64,000 nt of DNA from Syntrophus sp034006265 (lineage in GTDB: Bacteria > Desulfobacterota > Syntrophia > Syntrophales > Syntrophaceae): assembly GCA_034006265.1 (NCBI GenBank), contig JAVETB010000005.1, positions 7,970 through 71,969 on the forward strand, given 5' to 3'. The stretch's first letter is position 1, and every line of letters starts with the position of its first letter. Under the pieces are notes generated by a model that did no database searches, was not told where the DNA came from, and worked only from the letters and a program-made list of their open reading frames with translations. Made by a program: the position numbers and the translations under genes. This document shows positions 54,309 through 63,384 of this stretch, in pieces.

Positions 54309-55532
54309 TTACCGCTGCGCCAGCCTTTTTTCCAGGTTGGCTGCAATGGCGTTTATAAAACCCTGGGTGTCGACTTTGCGGTTGTGGGGGCTCGATTCGG
54401 CGACGAGGAGCAGGTCTCCCGTCAGGATCCCCTCTTCGATCGTTTCCAGTGTGGCGGATTCCAGCATGTCCGCAAAAAGGGCGACTTCCGGTGTGGAATC
54501 GAATTCGGCGCGTTTTCGCAGTCCTCCAGACCACGCAAAAATCAATGCTGTAGAGTTCGAAGACGTTTCTTCACCTCTGAGATGCCTGTAGTAGTGCTTC
54601 TGTACCGTGCCGTGTGCCGCCTCGTATTCGTAACAGCCCATCGGTGAAACAAGGACGGAGGTCATCATCGCCAGGCTTCCGTTTGCCGAGGCGATCATGT
54701 CCGACAGAACATCCCCGTCATAATTCTTAAGCGCCCAGAGAATGCCTCCCTCCGATTTCATGATCCGTGCGACGGCATCGTCAATCAGGGTGAAAAAATA
54801 TTCGATGCCTTCTCTTTGAAAATCCTGCTTCCAGGATGTTTCATATTCCCGGGCAAAGATCTCCCGGAATCGGGCGTCATAGATTTTCGAGATCGTGTCC
54901 TTGGTGCTGAACCAGAGATCCATCTTCTGATCCAGGGCGAAGGCGAAGCAAGACCTGGCAAAACTGGCAATCGAGTCATCGGTGTTGTGGATCCCCTGAA
55001 TAACGCCCGGCGAAGAAAAATCATGAATCTTCCTTCGAACGGGAGTTCCCGCTGCGGGGGTGAACACAAGCTCCGCCGTTCCAGGGCCGTCCACACTGAT
55101 CTCGCTGTTGTCGTACACATCTCCATAGGCGTGCCTGCCGATGATAATGGGCTTCTTCCAGCTCGAAACCGCCGGGCGGATATTCCTGGCCAGGATGGGC
55201 TTTCTAAAGACGGTTCCGTCCAAAGCCGCCCGGATGGTGGCATTGGGACTTTTCCATGCCTCCTTCAGGCGATACTCCCGCACGCGATCCTCGTTGGCCG
55301 TTATGGTGGCGCATTTTACCCCGACGCCGTATGTTTTGATGGCCTCTGCCGCATCGACCGTTACCCGGTCATTCGTTTCATCCCGATGCTCCAGAGACAG
55401 ATCGTAATACTCCACAGGAAGTTCCAGGTAAGGCCGGAGAAGCTTCTCCTTGACCATCTGCCACATAACCCGGGTCATCTCGTCGCCGTCCAGTTCGACC
55501 AGAGGTGTAAGAACTTTGATTTTAGCTTTCAT
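54309..55532 (-). CDS. icd: NADP-dependent isocitrate dehydrogenase (dimeric, type II-like)
   Basis: 407 aa from ATG 55532 (AAAGAG upstream). Segments: VELDGDEMTRVMW, YYDLSLEHRDETNDRVTVDAA, WKSPNATIRAALDGTVFRKPIL, IIIGRHAYGDVYDN, LWALKNYDGDVLSDMIA, SPMGCYEYEAAHGTVQKHYYRH. This is the eukaryotic-like NADP-ICDH family, not the E. coli type. It oxidises isocitrate to 2-oxoglutarate. 96 bases downstream of aconitase on the same strand: adjacent TCA steps. Confidence 0.95.
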   Translation of the reverse strand: MKAKIKVLTPLVELDGDEMTRVMWQMVKEKLLRPYLELPVEYYDLSLEHRDETNDRVTVDAAEAIKTYGVGVKCATITANEDRVREYRLKEAWKSPNATIRAALDGTVFRKPILARNIRPAVSSWKKPIIIGRHAYGDVYDNSEISVDGPGTAELVFTPAAGTPVRRKIHDFSSPGVIQGIHNTDDSIASFARSCFAFALDQKMDLWFSTKDTISKIYDARFREIFAREYETSWKQDFQREGIEYFFTLIDDAVARIMKSEGGILWALKNYDGDVLSDMIASANGSLAMMTSVLVSPMGCYEYEAAHGTVQKHYYRHLRGEETSSNSTALIFAWSGGLRKRAEFDSTPEVALFADMLESATLETIEEGILTGDLLLVAESSPHNRKVDTQGFINAIAANLEKRLAQR

Positions 55533-55628
55533 GAACGCTCTTTCCCACCGATATTTGGATGTTTCCCTGCCGCTCTTCCCCGGCCAAGTGTCTTCCGGAT
55601 AGGATGCAGCCGTCATTGGACAGAAACC

Positions 55629-57599
55629 TCAAAAGCGATTTAGCACACCACCGGCCAGGAGAATTTTTTTCTGTCGGCTGGTAAGCTCGAAGGCCACTTC
55701 CATCGAGATCCCCCCTGTATCGTTTAAAAGGCGCACTCGGTCCCCATCGACAAGGGAGCTCCGGATATCCGGTAACAGCAGTCTGTCCCCATCAGCCAGG
55801 CGGTCATAGTCCCCCTCGTTGAGGAAGGTAAGAGGGAGGATGCCGAAATTGATCAGGTTGGCGGCATGGATGCGCTCAAAAGACTTGGCGAGGATCGCCT
55901 TGACCCCCACATACATGGGGCAGATTGCGGCGTGCTCCCTCGAAGAGCCCTGGCCATAGGATGTTCCGGCCACAATGATGTTGGAATGGCCGGATTCCTT
56001 GATCTGCATGGCCCGCTGGAAAAAGGTATGATCCACGATCTCGAACAGGTACTTCGCGTATTTCGGTATATTGGACCGGTACTTCATCCGTTCACCCGCG
56101 GGAATGATGTGATCCGTCGTGATGTGATCCCCCACCTTCAGCGTGACAATGCCGTCCAGGGATTCCGGAAGGGGTTCGTTGGCCGGCGGAGGGCCGATGT
56201 TGGGGCCCCGATAAATGGGGGCTTTGGCGGCACTTTCGGGATCCATCGGCTTGATGATCAACCGGTCGTCCACATGAAACTGCTCCGGCAAAGAGACGTC
56301 AGGGTAGGGGAGATTCAAATCGCGGGGATCCGTGAGATGCCCGGTGAGAACGGCTGCCGCGGCCGACTCGGGGCTGGCCAGATAGACCTGGGCGTCCCTT
56401 GTTCCAGAGCGTCCGAAAAAGTTGCGGTTGGAGGTGCGGAGGGATGCAGACCCTGACGGCGGACTCTGGCTGTTGCCAATGCAGAAGCCGCAGGCATTTT
56501 CCATGAGTCTGGCTCCCGCGGCAAGCAGATCGGCAAGGTAACCGTCCCGGGCCAGATTCTCCAGAACCTGCTTCGATCCGGGGGCAATGATGAAGCTGAC
56601 ATCGGGATGGGCCACTGTGCCCTTCAGGATTTTCGCGACAGTTGCCAGATCCTTGTAGGAGGAATTGGTACAGCTTCCCAGGCAGACCTGCCGGATCGGG
56701 ACGGGTTCGCAGTCCCTGATCCGCGCGATATTGCCCGGGCTGTGGGGCATCGCCGTCAGCGGTTCCAGCTTCGAAAGGTCGATTTTCACAACGCGGTCGT
56801 ATTGTGCGTCGTGATCCGCCGCAAATTCACGCCAGTCCTCCTCCCGTTGCTGGGCTTTCAGAAACCTCCGGGTCATTGCGTCACTCGGGAAAATGGATGT
56901 TGTGACTCCGCATTCCGCCCCCATGTTGGTGATGGTCGCCCGTTCAGGTACGGACAAGGTTTCCACTCCGGGACCACCATACTCGAAGACAGACCCCACA
57001 TTCCCTTTGGTCCCGAAAAGATCCAGCACTTTCAGGATGATGTCCTTTGCAGACACCCATGGATGAAGATGCCCTTCCAGGTGGATGTTGATGACTTTTG
57101 GACAGGTCAGATAAAAAGCTCCGCCCGCCATGGCCAGGGCCACATCCAGGCCTCCGGCGCCGATGGCGATCATTCCCAGGGCTCCGCCTGTGGGAGTGTG
57201 GCTGTCGGAGCCGATCAGGGTTTTACCCGGCCTGCCGAAACGCTCCAGATGAACCTGGTGGCAGATGCCGTTTCCGGCCCTGGAAAAATAAAGGCCGAAT
57301 TTTTCGGCGACGCTCTGAAGATATCGATGGTCGTCGGCGTTCTCGAAGCCGATCTGCACCGTATTGTGATCCACATAACTGACGGACAATTCGGTCTTGA
57401 CCCTGAGGACATGCATGGATTCAAACTGGAGATAGGCCATGGTTCCCGTTGCATCCTGGGTCAGGGTTTGATCGATCCGAATGCTTATTTCCCTTCCCGG
57501 GATGCAGGTCTCTGATACAAGGTGATGTTCAAGAATTTTCTGCGTCAGGGTTTTTTTCATAGGAGAACGCTTTCCCAAATATTTAGTTATTTTTTCCAT
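55629..57599 (-). CDS. acn: Aconitate hydratase, single-chain Aquifex-type
   Basis: 656 aa. 4Fe-4S cluster Cys in CLGSCTNSSY and CGFCIGNSQSPPSG; other motifs IGSDSHTPTGGALGMIAIGAGGLD, GNVGSVFEYGGPG, NMGAECGVTTSIFPSD and, in the swivel domain, GTSYGQGSSREHAA. The shape and length are of the Aquifex-type aconitase/3-isopropylmalate dehydratase-like fusion. ATG 57599 and a second ATG 57560 are both possible. It isomerises citrate to isocitrate and feeds icd directly downstream. Confidence 0.95.
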   Translation of the reverse strand: MEKITKYLGKRSPMKKTLTQKILEHHLVSETCIPGREISIRIDQTLTQDATGTMAYLQFESMHVLRVKTELSVSYVDHNTVQIGFENADDHRYLQSVAEKFGLYFSRAGNGICHQVHLERFGRPGKTLIGSDSHTPTGGALGMIAIGAGGLDVALAMAGGAFYLTCPKVINIHLEGHLHPWVSAKDIILKVLDLFGTKGNVGSVFEYGGPGVETLSVPERATITNMGAECGVTTSIFPSDAMTRRFLKAQQREEDWREFAADHDAQYDRVVKIDLSKLEPLTAMPHSPGNIARIRDCEPVPIRQVCLGSCTNSSYKDLATVAKILKGTVAHPDVSFIIAPGSKQVLENLARDGYLADLLAAGARLMENACGFCIGNSQSPPSGSASLRTSNRNFFGRSGTRDAQVYLASPESAAAAVLTGHLTDPRDLNLPYPDVSLPEQFHVDDRLIIKPMDPESAAKAPIYRGPNIGPPPANEPLPESLDGIVTLKVGDHITTDHIIPAGERMKYRSNIPKYAKYLFEIVDHTFFQRAMQIKESGHSNIIVAGTSYGQGSSREHAAICPMYVGVKAILAKSFERIHAANLINFGILPLTFLNEGDYDRLADGDRLLLPDIRSSLVDGDRVRLLNDTGGISMEVAFELTSRQKKILLAGGVLNRF

Positions 57600-57850
57600 A
57601 ATGAAACATCCTGCGAGTCTCTTGTTCCCAGGGGGACAGGATAATCACAGAACGGCGGTTGTCCGAAGGACCGTCCGGGCCGCGCAGAGGGATAATCCGT
57701 TCTGCCGGCTCTTTTTCTGAAACGAAGAGAAGAACAAGGATAACACTACGAAACTTATAAGAAATTTAACTGTATTATCCCTAAAAAGCAATAAAATAAT
57801 TTCCGGATGCGGACGTCTCTGGAGAAGACCCTATCTCTGCCAACCCCATG
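57600..57850. other. Intergenic region before the NlpC/P60 terminator
   Basis: About 250 AT-richer bases upstream of aconitase. It should hold the aconitase promoter, but no clear pair of hexamers was identified. Confidence 0.4.
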
Positions 57851-57887
57851 AAAAAAAAGCACCGGAACCAGGATAGGATTCCGATGC
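57851..57887 (-). terminator. Intrinsic terminator of the NlpC/P60 gene
   Basis: On the minus strand GCATCGGAA pairs with TTCCGGTGC (9 pairs, one G-T), loop of 11, followed by TTTTTTTT. It lies 67 bases after the stop at 57954. Confidence 0.8.
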
Positions 57888-57953
57888 CCGATATGTCCGC
57901 TATGATACCGCCTTTTTCGACCTGTGCAGCAGAAGGGAAAAGTCTTTTCTCCG

Positions 57954-58976
57954 TCAGGATACGTCTCGTCCATCCGACTTGACGCTTTTCATTTCCTTAA
58001 CGCGAACCGCTTTGATGAACCGCTGATTGTAGTATGGTTTATCCAGGCTGTCGATCCGTACATGCTTTCCAGAACGGCTTGAAGAGGCATGGATGAATTC
58101 GTTGTTTCCAATATAGATGCCTACATGTCCGAAAGCCCTCCGGGTGTTGAAAAAAACGAGATCGCCCTCTTCGAGTTCACTTTTTGCCACGCGCACCCCC
58201 ATGCGGGACTGTTCCCTTGCCGTCCGCGGTAACTTGACATCAAAGAACTGGTAAACCTTGGCAACGAAAGCCGAGCAGTCTATGCCCCGAACGGACGATC
58301 CACCGAACCTGTAAGGCGTCCCGAGAAATCCCTTGACGACCCGCACAAAGATCTGCCTTTCTTTCGGACTGTTCCATTTTCCCAGAAGCTGGGTGCTGGC
58401 TTCCTTGTCATTCTCGACGGACGCCCACTCCTCGTCAGGGATTTCCCCTTCCTCGGCATCATCCTCAGGATAAAACTCGTTATCTTCAGCCTCAAGGGCC
58501 ATCGCCACTCTCGGGCGCCTGTTCTCGTTTGCAGCTGACGGTGCGGATTGACGCTTGGCAAGGATCAGCTTCTGCCCGGCTTTTATGGTGCTGCTCCTCA
58601 TTCCGTTCAAGCCCTTGAGTTCTGCGATGGAGATCCCGGTCTTTTTGGCAATGCCCTGGAGAGTGTCTCCTCTTTTGACGGTATAGGAGCCGGATTTGAT
58701 GTTAGCGTTTGTATTGGATTTGGCGGCGGTAGGTTTTGAAGATTTCTTTGATGGGGATTGTGAGACTGTGAGAATCTGACCGCGTTTCAGGGCTGGCTTC
58801 TTTAGCCCATTCATCCGCATCAGATCTTTAATGGGCAACCCGAACTGGCTCGAAATCTCTGAAAGCGTATCGCCATTCTTTACTTTGTAGGTTTCCTTTG
58901 CGAGCCCTTCCTGAGAAAGGCCCAGGACAAACAGGAACGTAAGTCCCATCCAAAAGAAAATCCGTCGTTTTGTCAT
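57954..58976 (-). CDS. LysM-LysM-NlpC/P60 peptidoglycan hydrolase
   Basis: 340 aa from ATG 58976 (AAGGAGG upstream). Signal peptide (MTKRRIFFWMGLTFLFVLGL), LysM 1 at about 30-71 (YKVKNGDTLSEISSQFG), LysM 2 at about 98-141 (YTVKRGDTLQGIAKKTG), an acidic linker, then NlpC/P60 with Cys234 (GIDCSAFVAKVY), His284 (GHVGIYIGNNEF) and His296 as catalytic triad. It cuts the gamma-D-Glu-diamino acid bond of stem peptides. Complete and likely active. Confidence 0.93.
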   Translation of the reverse strand: MTKRRIFFWMGLTFLFVLGLSQEGLAKETYKVKNGDTLSEISSQFGLPIKDLMRMNGLKKPALKRGQILTVSQSPSKKSSKPTAAKSNTNANIKSGSYTVKRGDTLQGIAKKTGISIAELKGLNGMRSSTIKAGQKLILAKRQSAPSAANENRRPRVAMALEAEDNEFYPEDDAEEGEIPDEEWASVENDKEASTQLLGKWNSPKERQIFVRVVKGFLGTPYRFGGSSVRGIDCSAFVAKVYQFFDVKLPRTAREQSRMGVRVAKSELEEGDLVFFNTRRAFGHVGIYIGNNEFIHASSSRSGKHVRIDSLDKPYYNQRFIKAVRVKEMKSVKSDGRDVS

Positions 58977-59286
58977 GAAGTACCTCCTTAGTCTATTCGG
59001 GGGTCGCCCCATTATCTAACGATGCACAGATTTTAGCCTTGGACGACAAACTGTACACTGTGAAATTCATCACCATTTATAGAAATACGTGGAAATAGTC
59101 AAATTTTTTTTTAGATTTTTATCTGTCCATAAAATATTAATCAATAATCCCCATCATTTAGTTCTTTAAAAATGAAAGGGAATAAGATAAGACGTGTCCC
59201 TGAACATCCCAAAATAATTGTGAGGTTTACAAAGCAAATAGTGAGCCAATATTTGAATATGATCTTCTGAAACGGGAGAGGCCCTG

Positions 59287-60186
59287 ATGAAAAAGATGTT
59301 CCTTCTGATCCCGGCATTCCTTGTTGTCGGACTTCTGATCCATACCGGCAGTTCTTTTTTTTACCCGGATGTCAATACCTTGAAAAAAGAAAATCCGGCA
59401 AAAACAGCGTTCATGAAATATCGCGAAGATGAATGGAGAAATCAGGGGAAGGATAAGGCCATTGAGCAAAAATGGGTCAGGCTTTCCCGCATATCCCCGT
59501 TTGCCATCAAGGCGGTCATCATCTCGGAGGACGATAAATTCTGGCATCACGAAGGCTTTGATTACGAGGCTCTTCAGAAAGCCTTTGAAGAGGATCTTAA
59601 GAAGAGAACGTTCAAGGTGGGAGGGAGCACCATCAGCCAGCAGCTGGCCAAAAATCTCTATCTTTCCCCGTCCAAGAATCCCATCCGGAAAATCAAGGAG
59701 GCCATTTTAACCTGGCGGATCGAGAACACCCTGTCCAAGAAGAGGATCATTGAACTCTACCTCAATGTGGCCGAGTGGGGAGAGGGGATCTTCGGGATTG
59801 AAGCTGCAGCCCGCAAATATTACAGGAAATCGGCCTCGGCATTGTCGGCGCGCGAAGCGGCGGCTCTGGCCGCTGTTCTTCCCAATCCCAGGAGATACAA
59901 CCCCCTGGGGTCTTCAAAATACGTTCGGAATCGTTCTGAAAGAATTTACCGGATCATGGTCAGGCGCGGGATCATTATTCCAGAGTACGAGGCCGTTATG
60001 AAGGAACCCGAGGAAGCACCCGTGGAAGATCCAGCCGTTCCGGAAAGCCCGGCGGAACGGCCGACCGGGACGGAAAATCCGGTCAATGAGGTCAAAGAAC
60101 AGCCTTCCGAAGAGGTGAACCAAGCCGGTGAGGGAAAAACGGAGCCTTCAGGGGCGGCCGAGGGCCTGGAAAAGCCGGAAGCGTAA
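59287..60186 (+). CDS. mtgA: Monofunctional peptidoglycan glycosyltransferase with C-terminal tail
   Basis: 299 aa; classic MtgA is ~240. N-terminal membrane anchor (residues 4-22), then the GT51 domain with SEDDKFWHHEGFD (Glu81 catalytic), GGSTISQQLAKNLYLSPSKN and RKIKEAILTWRIENTLSKKRIIELYLNVAEWGEGIFG. Residues ~240-299 form an extra Pro/Glu-rich tail (EPEEAPVEDPAVPESPAE). It polymerises lipid II in the periplasm without transpeptidase activity. ATG 59287 follows a weak GAGAGG. Confidence 0.93.
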   Translation: MKKMFLLIPAFLVVGLLIHTGSSFFYPDVNTLKKENPAKTAFMKYREDEWRNQGKDKAIEQKWVRLSRISPFAIKAVIISEDDKFWHHEGFDYEALQKAFEEDLKKRTFKVGGSTISQQLAKNLYLSPSKNPIRKIKEAILTWRIENTLSKKRIIELYLNVAEWGEGIFGIEAAARKYYRKSASALSAREAAALAAVLPNPRRYNPLGSSKYVRNRSERIYRIMVRRGIIIPEYEAVMKEPEEAPVEDPAVPESPAERPTGTENPVNEVKEQPSEEVNQAGEGKTEPSGAAEGLEKPEA

Positions 60187-60344
60187 CCCCCAAACGTTTC
60201 ATCCCAAGGCTTCCTTGGCCGGCAGAAAAAAAGGAGGAGACCCATCAGGGCAATGACGGGACGACATTCCGTACCGGCGGCCTCAGCCGGATCAACCAAA
60301 ATTGTCTTGACTTGGGGAACGGATTTATGAGTATGAAGGTCATG

Positions 60345-60764
60345 TTACCGTTGAGCGATCCGGCCGATTCCTGAAATGCTCAAAGATCCGTGCCTTACGC
60401 CTTTAAGGGCCTTCAGCGCATGGGAAAGATTGCTGATGAGGGTGGAGCTTCCCTTGACGGCGATGATCTCCAGGCAGTTGTCGTGGTTCAGGTGAATATG
60501 CTGCGTCGACTTGATCACATCCTGGAAATCGTGCTGAACATCAATGATTTTGTTCAGCAGATCCCGCTGGTGATGGTCGTATGTGTAGGTAATTGAACCG
60601 GCGACTTCTTGATCTTCCTCCCATTCCTTCTTCAGCAGTTCCTGGCGGATCAAGTCGCGGATGGCTTCTGAACGGTTCGTATACCCCTGTTCTTCAATCC
60701 GTCGATCAAACTGCTTGAGCAGGGTTTTTTCCAGTGAAACCCCGAATCTGACGATCTCAGCCAT
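60345..60764 (-). CDS. nikR: Nickel-responsive regulator
   Basis: 139 aa. Ribbon-helix-helix DNA-binding domain (VRFGVSLEKTLLKQFDRRI, YTNRSEAIRDLIRQEL) and the ACT-like metal-binding domain with the full nickel set: His78, His89, His91 and Cys97 (IDVQHDFQD; STQHIHLNHDNCLEI), matching E. coli NikR His76/His87/His89/Cys95. It represses targets when nickel is bound. It is divergent from larC, so it plausibly controls nickel-pincer cofactor genes here rather than a nikABCDE importer, which is not present. Confidence 0.95.
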   Translation of the reverse strand: MAEIVRFGVSLEKTLLKQFDRRIEEQGYTNRSEAIRDLIRQELLKKEWEEDQEVAGSITYTYDHHQRDLLNKIIDVQHDFQDVIKSTQHIHLNHDNCLEIIAVKGSSTLISNLSHALKALKGVRHGSLSISGIGRIAQR

Positions 60765-60985
60765 GTTCTTTTCCCCTGAATTTGGATTGTGTATGCTTTA
60801 TAGCGTTTAACAGGATCGTCCGTCAAATTGATTGTCGTTGAGCAGGCCCCTGTCTGCCCCCGGGTCCCGATGACCGACAGCAACTCAACAACCGTGCCGC
60901 AGAAAACGGCCTGGAAGGGGAGAGGGCATTTCTTTAATGGAAAGATCAAAAAATCGATCCAGAACATCCATGGCGGAAGGTGATT
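60765..60985. promoter_or_regulatory. nikR-larC divergent control region
   Basis: 221 bases shared by two divergent starts. GTGTATG at 60789 and TTTAACA at 60806 resemble a decayed half-site pair of the GTGTTAC type known for delta-proteobacterial NikR, but symmetry is poor. Assigned mainly on context. Confidence 0.3.
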
Positions 60986-62182
60986 ATGAAAGTCTTGTAT
61001 TACGACTGCTTTTCCGGGATCAGCGGCGACATGAATCTGGGTGCCATGCTCGATCTCGGTGTGGACCCGGCCTATCTTCTCGATGAGCTCAAAAAGATCC
61101 GGATCGGCTCCTATGAAATTCAAATTCAACGGGATCAGCGGCGCGGCATTGCAGGGACAAGATTCGAGGTGCTCACTTCCCCGGCGGATTCTTCCCGGCA
61201 CGAAAGAAATTACAGGGATATCAGCAGGCTGATCCAGGAAAGTGATCTGTCGGAAGAGGTGAAGGATCTTTCCCTCCGTCTTTTTCTGAAAATCGGTGAG
61301 GCGGAAGCCAGGGTGCATGGATGCACCCTGGATGAAATTCACTTCCATGAAGTCGGTGCGGTCGATTCCATCATCGATGTGGTCGGCGCCGCCCTGTGCC
61401 TGGATTACTTGAAAGCGGAACGGGTGCTTTCATCGGCTGTGGAACTGGGTGGCGGGGTCGTCCGGTGCGCCCACGGGATTCTTCCGGTTCCGGCTCCGGC
61501 AACCATTGAGATTCTCAAGGGTATTCCCGTAAAATCCGGCGCTGTCCCCTTTGAAATGACCACGCCCACCGGCGCGGCCATCCTGGCCGCCACGGTCCAT
61601 TCCTTCACGGACAGGATGAATTTTACACCGCAGAAAATCGGTTACGGGATCGGGACGCGAGATACGGAGCTCCCCAATGTCCTGCGACTGTTCCTTGGCG
61701 AACTCGAGGAAGATGAACCGGGAGATGAGGCGACACAGGAGGATGCCTGGCTGGTGGAATGCAACATCGATGATATGAATCCCGAACTCTACGAGGAGGT
61801 TATGGATGCCCTGCTGGAAAAGGGGGCCCGGGATGTCTATCTGACGCCGATCCTCATGAAGAAGTCGCGTCCCGCGGTGACACTCAGCATCATCTGCGAC
61901 AGCCGCCGGAAAAAGGACATGGAAGAGGTCCTGTGGTATCAGACGACAACGTTCGGGCTGCGGTCCTGCCCGATTACCAAGACCATGCTGAAGCGGGAGC
62001 TTTCCGAAGTGGAAACCCCATACGGCACTGTGACCATGAAGCACGGCTTTTTCCGGGGCCGAAAAATCAAATCAAAACCGGAGTACGCGGATTGTAAAAG
62101 GATCGCCAGGGACAAGGGCGTGAGTGTCAGAGAAGTTCTGGAGATGCTGGCTTCTGGAGTCCCTGGAAAGGGAACCGGATGA
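60986..62182 (+). CDS. larC: Nickel-pincer cofactor synthesis protein LarC
   Basis: 398 aa, single intact chain (some species need a frameshift). Inserts nickel into the dithiocarboxylate pyridinium precursor using CTP. Motifs: YYDCFSGISGDMNLGAMLDLG, HFHEVGAVDSIIDVVGAALCLDYL, MTTPTGAAILAATV and, in the C-terminal domain, ECNIDDMNPELYEEVMDAL and DVYLTPILMKKSRPA. ATG 60986 has GGAAGGTG upstream. Operon with larB and yjbQ. Confidence 0.95.
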   Translation: MKVLYYDCFSGISGDMNLGAMLDLGVDPAYLLDELKKIRIGSYEIQIQRDQRRGIAGTRFEVLTSPADSSRHERNYRDISRLIQESDLSEEVKDLSLRLFLKIGEAEARVHGCTLDEIHFHEVGAVDSIIDVVGAALCLDYLKAERVLSSAVELGGGVVRCAHGILPVPAPATIEILKGIPVKSGAVPFEMTTPTGAAILAATVHSFTDRMNFTPQKIGYGIGTRDTELPNVLRLFLGELEEDEPGDEATQEDAWLVECNIDDMNPELYEEVMDALLEKGARDVYLTPILMKKSRPAVTLSIICDSRRKKDMEEVLWYQTTTFGLRSCPITKTMLKRELSEVETPYGTVTMKHGFFRGRKIKSKPEYADCKRIARDKGVSVREVLEMLASGVPGKGTG

Positions 62183-62206
62183 CACAAGGGACGGAGATCA
62201 AAAACG

Positions 62207-62947
62207 ATGGACGCAATCCGTGACATTCTCGAAAAAGTGAAGGCCGGCACCGTCGGCGTCGATGAAGGCCTCAGCCTTTTGAAAGGCCAGTTCTACCATG
62301 ATGTCGGTTGTGCGAAGGTTGACCTCCACCGGGAAAGACGCGTTGGCTATCCGGAGGTTATTTACTGTGCGGGCAAGACATCCGGGCAGGTCACAACGAT
62401 TCTGAAGGCGATGCTGGAACGGGAGGTCAATATCCTTGCAACGCGTGCCAGCCGGGAACTGTATCAGGAGATTCGGGAAATCTGCCCCGATGCCCTTTAC
62501 TCCCCCCTGGCCGGAGCCGTTACCATCAGGCGGAAGGAGGTGAAAGCCCCTCTCGGTTATATCGCACTTGTAACCGCCGGAACCTCCGACCTTCCTGTTG
62601 CTGAAGAGGCCGCTGTGACGGCTGAACTCTTCGGCAATCGTGTTGAACGGATCGTCGATGTGGGTGTTGCCGGTGTTCATCGACTCTTCTTCAATCTGGA
62701 AACGATCCGGGGTGCCCGCGTGGTCATCGTCGTAGCCGGAATGGAAGGGGCTCTGCCCAGCCTCGTGGGGGGCCTGGTGGACAAACCTGTCATTGCCGTT
62801 CCCACAAGCGTCGGCTACGGGGCAAGCTTTCATGGCCTTTCCGCTCTTCTGGCCATGCTCAACAGCTGTGCCAGCGGTGTCTGCGTTGTCAATATCGACA
62901 ATGGTTATGGCGCCGGCTACATTGCCGGCATGATCAACAACCTGTAA
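62207..62947 (+). CDS. larB: Nickel-pincer cofactor synthesis protein LarB
   Basis: 246 aa. Carboxylates and hydrolyses nicotinic acid adenine dinucleotide to give the pyridinium dicarboxylate used by LarE and LarC. N-terminal DVGCAKVDLHRERRVGYPEVIY and a PurE-like C-terminal domain: VTAGTSDLPVAEEAAVTAELFG, VAGMEGALPSLVGGLVDKPVIAVPTSVGYG and NGYGAGYIAGMI. 24 bases after larC. LarA and LarE are not in the window. Confidence 0.95.
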   Translation: MDAIRDILEKVKAGTVGVDEGLSLLKGQFYHDVGCAKVDLHRERRVGYPEVIYCAGKTSGQVTTILKAMLEREVNILATRASRELYQEIREICPDALYSPLAGAVTIRRKEVKAPLGYIALVTAGTSDLPVAEEAAVTAELFGNRVERIVDVGVAGVHRLFFNLETIRGARVVIVVAGMEGALPSLVGGLVDKPVIAVPTSVGYGASFHGLSALLAMLNSCASGVCVVNIDNGYGAGYIAGMINNL

Positions 62948-62961
62948 AGGCGGGGAGCCGA

Positions 62962-63366
62962 ATGAAATCTATTTCTATCCGGACGGACCGACGCACCGAG
63001 ATGATCGACATCACCGGCCGAATTCAAGCCGAGGTCCAGGAAAGTCGACTTCAGGAAGGCATGTGTCTCGTGTTCGTTCCTCATACGACCGCAGCCGTCA
63101 CCATTAATGAAAACGCCGATCCTGCCGTACCCGGGGATATCCTGATGGGGCTGCAGAAGCTCATCCCCTGCGACGACCCTCAATACCGGCACGCGGAAGG
63201 CAACTCTGACGCCCATCTCAAGACATCGTTGGTGGGTTCTTCGGAAATGGTGCCGGTCGAAAACGGCCGCCTGGTTCTGGGAACCTGGCAGTCCCTCTTC
63301 TTCTGTGAGTTTGATGGCCCGAGAACGCGAAAAGTTCTCGTGAAAACATTCAGCTGCCTGCCCTGA
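62962..63366 (+). CDS. yjbQ: YjbQ/UPF0047 family protein
   Basis: 134 aa. VFVPHTTAAVTINENADPAV, YRHAEGNSDAHLKTSLVGSSEMVPV and LVLGTWQSLFFCEFDGPR are the YjbQ signatures; family members are reported to have secondary thiamine-phosphate synthase activity. 14 bases after larB, so co-transcribed; a link to the nickel cofactor is not established. Confidence 0.93.
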   Translation: MKSISIRTDRRTEMIDITGRIQAEVQESRLQEGMCLVFVPHTTAAVTINENADPAVPGDILMGLQKLIPCDDPQYRHAEGNSDAHLKTSLVGSSEMVPVENGRLVLGTWQSLFFCEFDGPRTRKVLVKTFSCLP

Positions 63367-63384
63367 TCCTGGCGGCGAAGGGGA

